This document shows, one piece after another, positions 1 to 7,297 of a stretch of DNA of 64,000 bases (positions are counted from its first letter, which is position 1; each line of letters begins with the position of its first letter). Made by a program: the position numbers and the translations under genes. Source of the DNA: Lentisphaerota bacterium (lineage in GTDB: Bacteria; Verrucomicrobiota; Lentisphaeria; Victivallales; Victivallaceae); contig SUWD01000010.1 of the NCBI GenBank assembly GCA_015061685.1, forward strand, positions 1-64,000, in the 5' to 3' direction. The notes beneath the pieces are model-generated. The model made no database searches. It had not been told where the DNA came from and saw nothing but the letters and a program-made list of their open reading frames with translations.

Positions 1-130
1 GGGCGAAGCCCGAGCGGCGAGGCCGCTCTCCCGCGGCCGCAGGGAGATTTTTTGGAGAAGAAAGAGATTGCCCGCAATGCACCACCGCAGGAAAGATTTT
101 TCACAAAAAATGAGACAATAACAATTTATT
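1..130. repeat. Left-edge intergenic region carrying the right end of repeat element C
   Basis: Bases 1-52 contain small GC hairpins (GGGCGAAGCCC; GAGCGGC-GAG-GCCGCTC). Bases 62-122 match 36773-36833 except for one base. This is the right-hand portion of element C, including its terminal motif TTTTTCACAAAAAATG. The element ends about 20 bp before the start of the cyclophilin gene, so it supplies that gene's 5' flank. The left end of this copy was not found and is probably outside the window or lost. Confidence 0.75.
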
Positions 131-145
131 ATGGAGAAAAGAGTT

Positions 146-637
146 ATGATTACAATCAAAACCAATAAAGGCGATATCAAACTGGAATTGGATGCCGCCG
201 CCGCACCGATCACTGTGGAGAATTTTCTCTCTTATGTCAAAGAGGGTTTTTACAAAAATACCATTTTTCACCGGGTCATTCCGGATTTCATGATCCAGGG
301 CGGCGGTTTTGATACCGACTTCCAGCAGAAACCTGCTCACGCCCCCATTAAAAACGAAGCTGCCAATCAGCTGCCCAACAAACGCGGTACGATCGCTATG
401 GCACGGACGATGGTGGTGGATTCTGCCACCTGCCAGTTTTTCATAAACCTCAAAGATAATGACTTCCTCAACTACCGGGCCCCCATGCCCCAGCTTTACG
501 GATATTGTGTTTTCGGCAAAGTTACCGAGGGTATGGATGTGGTCGATGCCATTGCTGAAGTGAAAACCGCTTCCCGCGGTATGCATCAGGATGTCCCCGA
601 AGAAAACGTGGTCATCCTCGACGTTATTGAAGAATAA
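146..637 (+). CDS. ppiB: Peptidyl-prolyl cis-trans isomerase, cyclophilin type
   Basis: Cyclophilin of 163 residues, the usual length of a cytoplasmic PpiB. It catalyses cis-trans isomerisation of Xaa-Pro peptide bonds during protein folding. The catalytic motif [14 protein letters not shown] (residues 41-54, with Arg43 and Gln51) and the later RGTIAMAR and QFFINL segments are all present. There is no signal peptide, so it should be cytoplasmic. An in-frame ATG lies at 131, but the ATG at 146 has GGAG about 9 nt upstream and gives the typical family N-terminus, so 146 is preferred. A hairpin terminator follows the stop codon. Confidence 0.93.
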   Translation: MITIKTNKGDIKLELDAAAAPITVENFLSYVKEGFYKNTIFHRVIPDFMIQGGGFDTDFQQKPAHAPIKNEAANQLPNKRGTIAMARTMVVDSATCQFFINLKDNDFLNYRAPMPQLYGYCVFGKVTEGMDVVDAIAEVKTASRGMHQDVPEENVVILDVIEE

Positions 638-648
638 TTTCTTTCCCG

Positions 649-683
649 TTGCCGGAATACAGAGTTGTTCCGGCAATATTTTT
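649..683 (+). terminator. Rho-independent terminator after ppiB
   Basis: A 9-bp stem, TTGCCGGAA (649-657) pairing with TTCCGGCAA (668-676), is followed by TATTTTTA. It lies only a few bases upstream of the MATE gene, so that gene either has its own promoter or depends on read-through. Confidence 0.8.
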
Positions 684-691
684 ATTGTGAA

Positions 692-2059
692 ATGAAAAAC
701 TTTCTCTCCGATCTCTTTGGAGACCGTAAATTCAACGGCAAACTGCTCTCTTTGACTCTGCCCATAACCTTGCAGAATCTGATGCTCGCCATGGTTGCCG
801 CCGCCGATGCTTTCATGCTTGGCAAGCTCAATCAGGACGCTATGGCATCGGTTTCGCTTGCCACTCAAATACAGTTTGTCCAGAATATGCTCATCTGTGC
901 CATCGCTTCAGGTGTCGGTATCCTCGGAGCCCAGTACTGGGGCAAAAATGACCGGAAAGTATTGGGGGAGATCTTCGGTATCAGCATCCGGGAATCCATG
1001 CTGATATCGCTGATATTTTTTGCCGGCTGTTTCTGGTTTCCGGAGAAACTTATGCGGCTCTTTGCCAGTGATCCGCTGCTGATTTCTCTGGGTGCCCAAT
1101 ATTTGAAAGTTGCCAGCTGGTCATATCTGATCGCCGGTATTTCCCAGTGTTATCTGGCGATCATGCGTGTCAGTGAACACGCTTCCTGCTCGGCGGTCAT
1201 CAGTTCCGGAGCGGTGATTTTGAATATCATTTTCAATGCGGTCTTCATTTTCGGTCCCGGTCCCATCCCGGCAATGGGGGTAAGAGGGGCGGCTCTGGCA
1301 ACGGTCATTGCCAGAGTGATCGAATTATTCTGGTGTGTGGCAATATCCGGCAAAGAGAGCTATATCCAGCTGAAACTGCGAACTGTTTTTCATTACAACT
1401 GGGTTCTTATCCGGGATTTCTGGCGTTATACCTCTCCGGTATTGGGCAGTTTCATGCTCTGGGGAGTGGGCTTTACCAGTTACACCGCTTTGATGGGGCA
1501 CATGGGCAAAGATGCGGCGGCGGCGAATTCCATTGCAGCGGTGGTGCGGGATCTGCTCTGCTGTGTCTGCAACGGTATTGCCGGAGGCAGTGCCATACTT
1601 ATCGGCAATGAATTGGGAGCAGGCAATCTGGAACTGGGAAAAAAATACGGCAACCGGGTAACGATTTACTCTTTTATCGCGGGTTTTCTGACCATGCCGC
1701 TGATCTGGGCTCTCATCCCTCTGGTTTCCGGGGTCATAAAACTTACTCCGCAGGCCCACGAATATATGGTGGGGATGTTTCTTATCCTGTCGGTCTATAT
1801 GATCGGCCGCTGTGTCTGTACAGTGATGATCAACGGGGTATTTTATTCCGGCGGCGATGCGATTTTTGACATTATCAGTCTTTTGGTGTGCATGTGGGGT
1901 ATCGCTTTGCCCTGTGCCTTTGCCGGAGCATTTTATTTTCACTGGCCGGTACTGATCATTTACGGCTGTACCTGTCTGGATGAAGTCGGTAAAGTACCGT
2001 GGGTGATCTGCCGGCACCTGAAGTACAAATGGGTCAAAAACATCACCCGTCAGTGGTGA
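692..2059 (+). CDS. MATE family multidrug/toxin efflux transporter
   Basis: Integral membrane protein of 455 residues with about 12 hydrophobic segments arranged as two repeats, the MATE size and layout. The N-terminal part (LPITLQNLMLAMVAAADAFM, then GVGILGAQYWGK) fits the MatE domain, and a second half with GGSAILIGNELGAG repeats the motif. Members export cationic drugs or metabolites using Na+ or H+ gradients; the substrate here cannot be read. A TTG at 665 is in frame, but it lies inside the terminator hairpin, so the ATG at 692 is preferred. Its ribosome site is weak. It probably stands alone, since a terminator precedes it and repeats follow. Confidence 0.88.
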   Translation: MKNFLSDLFGDRKFNGKLLSLTLPITLQNLMLAMVAAADAFMLGKLNQDAMASVSLATQIQFVQNMLICAIASGVGILGAQYWGKNDRKVLGEIFGISIRESMLISLIFFAGCFWFPEKLMRLFASDPLLISLGAQYLKVASWSYLIAGISQCYLAIMRVSEHASCSAVISSGAVILNIIFNAVFIFGPGPIPAMGVRGAALATVIARVIELFWCVAISGKESYIQLKLRTVFHYNWVLIRDFWRYTSPVLGSFMLWGVGFTSYTALMGHMGKDAAAANSIAAVVRDLLCCVCNGIAGGSAILIGNELGAGNLELGKKYGNRVTIYSFIAGFLTMPLIWALIPLVSGVIKLTPQAHEYMVGMFLILSVYMIGRCVCTVMINGVFYSGGDAIFDIISLLVCMWGIALPCAFAGAFYFHWPVLIIYGCTCLDEVGKVPWVICRHLKYKWVKNITRQW

Positions 2060-2112
2060 TTTGACCCCATCCATGCGGCAGTCTGCAGCTCGCTGTGCTG
2101 ACTGCCGGCGGT

Positions 2113-2148
2113 ACGGACGTAAACGGACTTTTACGGACACTAACGGAC
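2113..2148. repeat. Array A, copy 1: four ACGGAC hexamers in 10-bp register
   Basis: ACGGAC occurs at 2113, 2123, 2133 and 2143, each separated by exactly 4 bp (GTAA, TTTT, ACTA). The same array occurs at 22020 and 39524. An exact 10-bp period places every hexamer on the same face of the helix. The 90 bp that follow share AGCTCCG and AGCGGCACCCC motifs with the copy at 22020. Confidence 0.85.
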
Positions 2149-2212
2149 AGCTCCGTGGATAGTTGGCAGTCTGCAAGGTTCTTGCTCCATAAGCGGCACC
2201 CCCGTCTTTTTT

Positions 2213-2228
2213 GTCGGACATGTCCGAC
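2213..2228. promoter_or_regulatory. 16-bp perfect palindrome in the intergenic repeat region
   Basis: GTCGGACATGTCCGAC is a perfect palindrome, followed immediately by another TTGTCCGACA half. It could be a protein-binding site or a cruciform/RNA hairpin. No regulator can be assigned. Confidence 0.4.
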
Positions 2229-2283
2229 TTGTCCGACAGTGCCGCCCCCAGCGGTCAGCTCTGTGTGGTCTGCAGTCTGCACC

Positions 2284-2470
2284 GGCTCTTGTTTTGCTGC
2301 CTCTCGCTCACTCGTCATGCAAACTTTATTTGCATGACATCGCTTACGGCAGGTGGTGTCGCCTTGCGGCGACTTAACCGCCTGCGGCGGATGTTTCGCC
2401 GCTTATGGCGGCGACAAGCGTTCCGCCGCTTGACCACGTCTCCGTACGACGGAGGGCGAGATTTTTTTAT
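2284..2470 (-). repeat. Repeat element B, copy 1
   Basis: A GC-rich element made of consecutive small hairpins: ATGCAAA/TTTGCAT, GTCGCC/GGCGAC, CCGCC/GGCGG, GCCGC/GCGGC, and a terminal hairpin CTCCGT-ACG-ACGGAG at 2440-2454 followed by a T-rich tract. Further copies are at 39585 and 58687. It ends 3 bp from the stop codon of the minus-strand gene at 2474, so it would form that gene's 3' untranslated region. Strand is given on that basis. Confidence 0.8.
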
Positions 2471-2473
2471 TTT

Positions 2474-5170
2474 TTATTTTTTTACCGGCATCCATGCTCC
2501 GGTATAGGCAGTGGTACTCTTTTTAAGCTGACGCTTTTTCTCATCCCAGTCGCTTTTCACCGTCCGGTTATTTTTCCGGGGCTTGACACTGTTGCGGCAA
2601 TGCTTTTTCATCAGTTTGCCGAAAGCTTTGCGGTAAGATTCAACAGAGAAAAGCATCAAATGGGCATTGTTGAGCATCAACTCCTGCAATTCACCATTTT
2701 TGCGGATGATATCAAAAATTTCATCCGTCCGTTTGGCAGGACACCAGTCGCAGGTACTTTCCCGCCAGCCCCAGGTACGGGTGAGAACTTTTTCACCATT
2801 CGGCAGGATCGTTTCATACTCTTCGCCCCGCCGGGTACAGCATTTTGCTCCATACATATCTTCGACAAGGTGCATGTAAGTCACCGCCGAAGCACTGGAA
2901 ATTGTCAGAACATATCCTCCGCAACGGGCAAGAACTCCCAAAGGAGAATCTTCCGGATCAATGGTCGGCACCAGATGGTGACCGGCAACAAATTCCTCCG
3001 CATCTTTGCCCCAGGCAGAATAGCTGTGGCAGGGGTCGAATGAACGGTGGACTCCCGGCATCTTGCGGAAAGTTTCCGTCAGAATCCCCGTGGCACTGGG
3101 AGTATTGGCAACATCAAAAACTTTTTCCCTGCCGCTGAAAACCTGAAAGGTGAATGCCGGCATGAGCAAAGTACCGTTTTCACCTACCGCCTTTTGCAGT
3201 TCGGCACAGAAATCCTCCACTTTGCCACTGATCGCTCCCAGAGAGGAGAATGTCGAGTGAGCAATAAGCTGCATACCGGGTTTGACACCGAGTTTTTTCA
3301 GAGCCTTGCCGAATTCTGCCGCTGTAAGCGTAACCGCCGGAGCGACTTCCGCATAGCCGTATTTGACGGAATAGCGGACATCAGCGATAATACCTTTGAT
3401 ATCCGCATCTGAAAAACGGGTGGGTTTTTCCACTTCCGCCATACGGATACACTCAAGGAGATTGCGTTTGCCGTCAAAAAGCGACCAGATGGTCAAATCC
3501 AGTTTTTTGACCGGGCGGCGGTCGGCAAGCGGCACTCTTGCCAGTGAAAACGGCCAGCCGTGCCCGCAATCGGAAACGATCATATTGAGAGCTTTGTACT
3601 CTGTTGCAGAGAATTCTCTCTGATAAAGTTTGTCAGCTGCGGCAACGGCGTCGGCTTTGACAGCATTGATCTTGCTGTGATCGACCTTCATCCCGCAGTA
3701 ATTTTTGAGTGAATCAAGTTGACCGGAGGCCCGGAGGAACTCTGCTTCGATATACATTTTCTGCTCAAACGGGGTCAAATCTTTGTTTTTGAGGATGGTT
3801 TTGACTTGAGCGGCAAAATTCTTTCCGATCTGAACCGGATATTTTTCCACGCCGTCATTGCAGAGAAGTCTTTCCATAACTTCGCAGATGACCGGCAGCT
3901 GTTCTTTCGCCTGCTGCCAATCCGGAGCAAAAAGATATCCGGTACTGTGGTGGGCAGGCTGGAAACCGTTATGCACCCAGAATGTGGGGATCCCTCCGTT
4001 GCCGAAATATTTGTTGTTGCAGAAAGTATCATCGGAAAGAGATGCCAATTCATGCACCCTGTTGGCTTCCGGCAGACGTTTGGCAAAGGTGTCATACATG
4101 ACCAGATCGCAGAATGAGGAGCGGAAAAACGGCGTCCGCCGCAGAAGAATACGTTCACACCCCAAAAATGCAATGCCGTCGGAATTAGCGGCAAGCACGA
4201 TATTGTGCGGACAATTTTTCAGGAAGTGGGCAAAGCCGAAAAGTTCCATGGAAAAGACCAGACGCAGAGTCTTTTTCAGCTTGACTTTGCGTTCAATAAG
4301 CTGTCTGCCCAATTCGCAGAGAAAACCGAATCCGGAACCGTCATCATTGTAAAACGGTTCGTAAAGGTGAGCAAAAAGAGCCAGTTCCTCTTTGCTTTCA
4401 CCGGGAACTGTCGCTGTGACGGTATGGATTTTGCCATCGTAAATACGGCAGTACAATTCACCGCAGACAGTTACTTTACCGGCGGCAAGTTTCCGTTTCA
4501 ATGACTGGGCAACCAGAGCGGAGATGGAGAATAAAGGCAGATGTTTTTCCCCTTTGATCATGTACCAGCCGCAGTAACCAAGTCCATTGCACCAGTTGAA
4601 ATCATAAGGCATGGTATCTTTGTGCCGCATATCGGCAACCACCAGACCGGCAATACCGGCTTCAGCAAAATCATGGTAAAGTCCAAACATCAAACCGCGT
4701 TTTTTCTTCTCCGGTTCCGGAGCATAAAGCACCCATTTGCCTTTGGCGGCAGCTAAATTATCCTCGTCAAGAGTGTCGAAGTCGATCAATTCTGCGGTGA
4801 TACCGCCATCGGGAGTAGGTTCACTCCACAAATTGGCATGCAGAGGATTGTCATTGGAATCTGCCAGTATTCTGCCGCAATCCGGCAGATCATCGCCCAC
4901 GACCTGCAAAACCGACCGGCGGTCATGATCCAGAGACCACGCCTGCGGCATCACACAGTCAAAAGCTTCACTCTTACCGTCAGCCTCATGAGCGTAATAC
5001 TGTACGTCGGAAAAACCGCATCTTTTCAGCTCCTCAAAGCAGAATCTGCTCGACCTCTCAAAATCGTCATAGGAGGAAGTTTTCTCAAAGTCGGTAACTT
5101 TTTTGGTCAGAAGCTGCACCCGGTAAAAATCAAAGTGTTCTTTGATCTCTTTCAACAAATCATTCTTCAT
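2474..5170 (-). CDS. M28-like aminopeptidase domain fused to an AAC(3)-type N-acetyltransferase domain
   Basis: Protein of 898 residues with two recognisable parts. The first ~450 residues resemble M28/DUF4910-type aminopeptidases: a metal-site-like HLYEPFYNDDGSGFGF, then SMELFGF, and a late HHSTGY that could supply a metal ligand. After a linker, residues ~600-865 match the aminoglycoside 3-N-acetyltransferase family (AHSTFSSLG, GTLLMPAFTF, TPSATGILTETFR, PLGVLARCGG). There is no signal peptide. A fusion of this kind suggests coupled deacylation/hydrolysis and acetylation of an amino compound, not necessarily drug resistance; the substrate is unknown. The gene stands alone, and its stop codon abuts repeat element B. 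The last ~35 residues are lysine-rich and low in complexity. Confidence 0.75.
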   Translation of the reverse strand: MKNDLLKEIKEHFDFYRVQLLTKKVTDFEKTSSYDDFERSSRFCFEELKRCGFSDVQYYAHEADGKSEAFDCVMPQAWSLDHDRRSVLQVVGDDLPDCGRILADSNDNPLHANLWSEPTPDGGITAELIDFDTLDEDNLAAAKGKWVLYAPEPEKKKRGLMFGLYHDFAEAGIAGLVVADMRHKDTMPYDFNWCNGLGYCGWYMIKGEKHLPLFSISALVAQSLKRKLAAGKVTVCGELYCRIYDGKIHTVTATVPGESKEELALFAHLYEPFYNDDGSGFGFLCELGRQLIERKVKLKKTLRLVFSMELFGFAHFLKNCPHNIVLAANSDGIAFLGCERILLRRTPFFRSSFCDLVMYDTFAKRLPEANRVHELASLSDDTFCNNKYFGNGGIPTFWVHNGFQPAHHSTGYLFAPDWQQAKEQLPVICEVMERLLCNDGVEKYPVQIGKNFAAQVKTILKNKDLTPFEQKMYIEAEFLRASGQLDSLKNYCGMKVDHSKINAVKADAVAAADKLYQREFSATEYKALNMIVSDCGHGWPFSLARVPLADRRPVKKLDLTIWSLFDGKRNLLECIRMAEVEKPTRFSDADIKGIIADVRYSVKYGYAEVAPAVTLTAAEFGKALKKLGVKPGMQLIAHSTFSSLGAISGKVEDFCAELQKAVGENGTLLMPAFTFQVFSGREKVFDVANTPSATGILTETFRKMPGVHRSFDPCHSYSAWGKDAEEFVAGHHLVPTIDPEDSPLGVLARCGGYVLTISSASAVTYMHLVEDMYGAKCCTRRGEEYETILPNGEKVLTRTWGWRESTCDWCPAKRTDEIFDIIRKNGELQELMLNNAHLMLFSVESYRKAFGKLMKKHCRNSVKPRKNNRTVKSDWDEKKRQLKKSTTAYTGAWMPVKK

Positions 5171-5289
5171 AGTACCTGTTTATCCTGATTTTGCTGATTT
5201 ATAGAAATATTGGAGATAATATACACCTATCCGACAAAAAAGCAACCCCGCAAAAACACAAAAAAGCAGGAGTTTATCTCAAGCAAAAC

Positions 5290-5318
5290 TTGACATCCGG
5301 CAAAAAGTGTTTTATATT
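5290..5318 (+). promoter_or_regulatory. Sigma70-type promoter for the zinc-ribbon/AlbA_2/DinG operon
   Basis: TTGACA (5290-5295), a 17-bp spacer, then TATATT (5313-5318), about 45 bp upstream of the start at 5363. It is one of several promoters in this window that use a TATATT -10 box. Confidence 0.8.
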
Positions 5319-5362
5319 TCCTCTGTGTATGATTATTGAACCTTTTCATGGGAGAAAATTTT

Positions 5363-6073
5363 ATGATCGATCCGAATCTTGAACCGTTGCTGATCCTGCA
5401 GGAAGCCGATATGCGGCGTAAAGGCATGGAAACCCGGCTGAAACTTCTGCCCAAAGAGATGGATGCCATCATCGCCCGGCGGGACAAACTCAATGCCGAT
5501 ACCGCCAAAGCCGCTGAAATCCTGAAAAAAGAGGAACTTGCCATCAAAAATTGCGAGGCGGAGATCGCCCGCCTTACCGCCGACAGTCAGAAACTCCAGC
5601 AGCAATCCGCTCTGGTAAAGAAAAACAACGAATATCAGGCAATGCTTATGCAGATCGCCGATAACAAACAGAAGATCGGCGAAATCGAAGAGATCCTGAT
5701 CGAAAAATTCGATAAAGTTGCTGAATTGAAGGAAAATGCCGAAAAAGTCCGTCGTGCCAACGCCCTGGAACTGCGGAACGCCCGGGCTGAATTTGAGGAG
5801 TTGCTCGCTTTTTCCAAAAATGTCAAAGCCGAGATCGAAAAGGCCGTCAAAGACCGCCCCGTCCTCGCCGCCAAAGTCGGTGAAGATATGCTTTCTGTCT
5901 ATGAGAGACTTCTCAAAGGCAAAGACAATACCCCTCCTCTGACCAAACTGGATAACGGCTGCTGCGGCAACTGCCACATGAGAGTTACCATGCAGACTGC
6001 CAATGAGTTATCCAAAGGTAAGATCGAACATTGCGACAACTGCCAGCATCTGCTTTATGCCGATCCGGAGTAA
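5363..6073 (+). CDS. Coiled-coil protein with C4-type zinc ribbon (DUF164-like)
   Basis: Protein of 236 residues. Residues ~20-180 form long charged coiled-coil helices rich in K/E/A. The C-terminus holds a zinc ribbon made from CCGNCHM and CDNCQH. This matches the zinc-ribbon/coiled-coil family often annotated as a putative nucleic-acid-binding or regulatory protein. Its biochemical role is not settled. ATG at 5348 is possible, but ATG at 5363 has GGGAG about 8 nt upstream. It is the first gene of an operon with the AlbA_2 and DinG genes (3 nt gap, then 1 nt overlap), which suggests a nucleic-acid transaction. Confidence 0.85.
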   Translation: MIDPNLEPLLILQEADMRRKGMETRLKLLPKEMDAIIARRDKLNADTAKAAEILKKEELAIKNCEAEIARLTADSQKLQQQSALVKKNNEYQAMLMQIADNKQKIGEIEEILIEKFDKVAELKENAEKVRRANALELRNARAEFEELLAFSKNVKAEIEKAVKDRPVLAAKVGEDMLSVYERLLKGKDNTPPLTKLDNGCCGNCHMRVTMQTANELSKGKIEHCDNCQHLLYADPE

Positions 6074-6076
6074 GAG

Positions 6077-7297
6077 ATGTGTGCAATGCGTTCCTATGAC
6101 CTTGCCGAATTGGTGACCCGCAAGGTCGAATCCGATGAATTGGATTACAAATCCGCCATGTCATGGCGTACCATGACCCGGCAGGAAAAGGGCAAGATCG
6201 TCCGTCATCTCACCGCCTTTGCCAATACCAGGGGCGGTTTTCTGGTTATCGGAGTAGGAGAAGATGCCGCCGGAGTACCGGCGGTATATACCGGACTTAC
6301 CGAAGAACAGCTCTCCGGTTTTGACCCCACTCCGGTCGGGGATTTCATCAATGCCCATATCGAACCGCCTCTGGATTACACCATCGAGCGTCCGGTGGTC
6401 GACGGGAAACAGTATGTGGTTTTCGTGGTGCGGCCTTTCAAGAATCTGCCGCATGTCTGTTCCCGCGGAGTTGAGGGGGAGCTGCAGGAGGGGATGTTTT
6501 ACATCCGCACTGCCGAAGCTTCCAGCCGTCCTGCCCGCCGTGCCCATGAGATGCAGGATCTGCTCCGCCGCTGTATGCGTAATGAAAGAGAGCAGCTGGG
6601 CAGGATTCTGCGTGGCATCCTCTATGAGAGCAATATCAAAGGCAGCGGAGCCGGTGAAAGCGGCATGGATGATCTGCTTGTTGATGCGGAGAATTATTTC
6701 CGCCGCCGCCGGGGAAACAATCGAACCGGGATACTGTTGAAATTCTCCCTTGTGCCGGAGGAGTTTCAGCCGGCAAGGACAGATGCCGCCGGACAATTGG
6801 AGATGATGCGGCACTGCATCCTGCCGTGTCCGGAACCGCAATTTCTTGGCGGCAAAGATCTTGAATCAGCCCAGGAAACTCCGGGCTCTTTGCGTTTTCT
6901 CTCCCGCGATCTGATGTGGCAGATATTTGACCGGGGCGGATTCGGATATTTCCGCTATACACCGGACAAGGATATTTCACTGGAGGAATTGGCGAAATTC
7001 TGTGCCGAAACGGTTTATTTCGCCGGAAAACTCGGTGAAGCACTCAACCGGAGCGAGGAGTTGTTCTCTCTGCGTCTTACCCTTGCCCCGGTCTCAACGG
7101 CGGTCATTGACGGCAAATATGTCAGCCGGGAAAAGGAGATTTCTGCGGAGATCCGCCGCAGTGTGGCAGATATAAACAGCGGCAGGGAAAATCACGCCGC
7201 CCGGCTGCTGCGGAGGCTGGGAGAACAATTCCAGGTACCGGACAAACAGCTTGATTCATTCAAGGAACCGATCAAAGCATTTCTGGAGCGGCGTTGA
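6077..7297 (+). CDS. AlbA_2 (Schlafen-like, divergent AAA-4) domain protein
   Basis: Protein of 406 residues. Residues ~15-135 fit the AlbA_2 fold: an E-x-DYKSAMSW segment, FANTRGGFLVIGV, and MFYIRTAEAS. This domain is found in putative DNA/RNA-binding regulators and in Schlafen-type nucleases. The remaining ~270 residues are not recognised. There is no signal peptide. The stop codon overlaps the ATG of the DinG-type helicase (TGATG), so the two proteins are probably made together. The start at 6077 follows TAAGAG closely; ATG at 6086 would be an alternative. Confidence 0.8.
   Translation: MCAMRSYDLAELVTRKVESDELDYKSAMSWRTMTRQEKGKIVRHLTAFANTRGGFLVIGVGEDAAGVPAVYTGLTEEQLSGFDPTPVGDFINAHIEPPLDYTIERPVVDGKQYVVFVVRPFKNLPHVCSRGVEGELQEGMFYIRTAEASSRPARRAHEMQDLLRRCMRNEREQLGRILRGILYESNIKGSGAGESGMDDLLVDAENYFRRRRGNNRTGILLKFSLVPEEFQPARTDAAGQLEMMRHCILPCPEPQFLGGKDLESAQETPGSLRFLSRDLMWQIFDRGGFGYFRYTPDKDISLEELAKFCAETVYFAGKLGEALNRSEELFSLRLTLAPVSTAVIDGKYVSREKEISAEIRRSVADINSGRENHAARLLRRLGEQFQVPDKQLDSFKEPIKAFLERR

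Noticed and set aside
1325-2221. 298-codon open frame opposite the MATE gene
   Set aside because: Antisense to a recognisable transporter and partly composed of intergenic repeats.
2284-2470. Element B as a simple rho-independent terminator
   Set aside because: The terminal hairpin is separated from the T-tract by about 5 nt in plus orientation, and in the orientation of the adjacent gene the T-tract becomes an A-tract before the hairpins, so it does not fit a standard terminator.
2474-5170. Aminoglycoside resistance gene
   Set aside because: Only the fold is AAC(3)-like; the fusion to a peptidase-like domain and the context give no reason to assume drug resistance.
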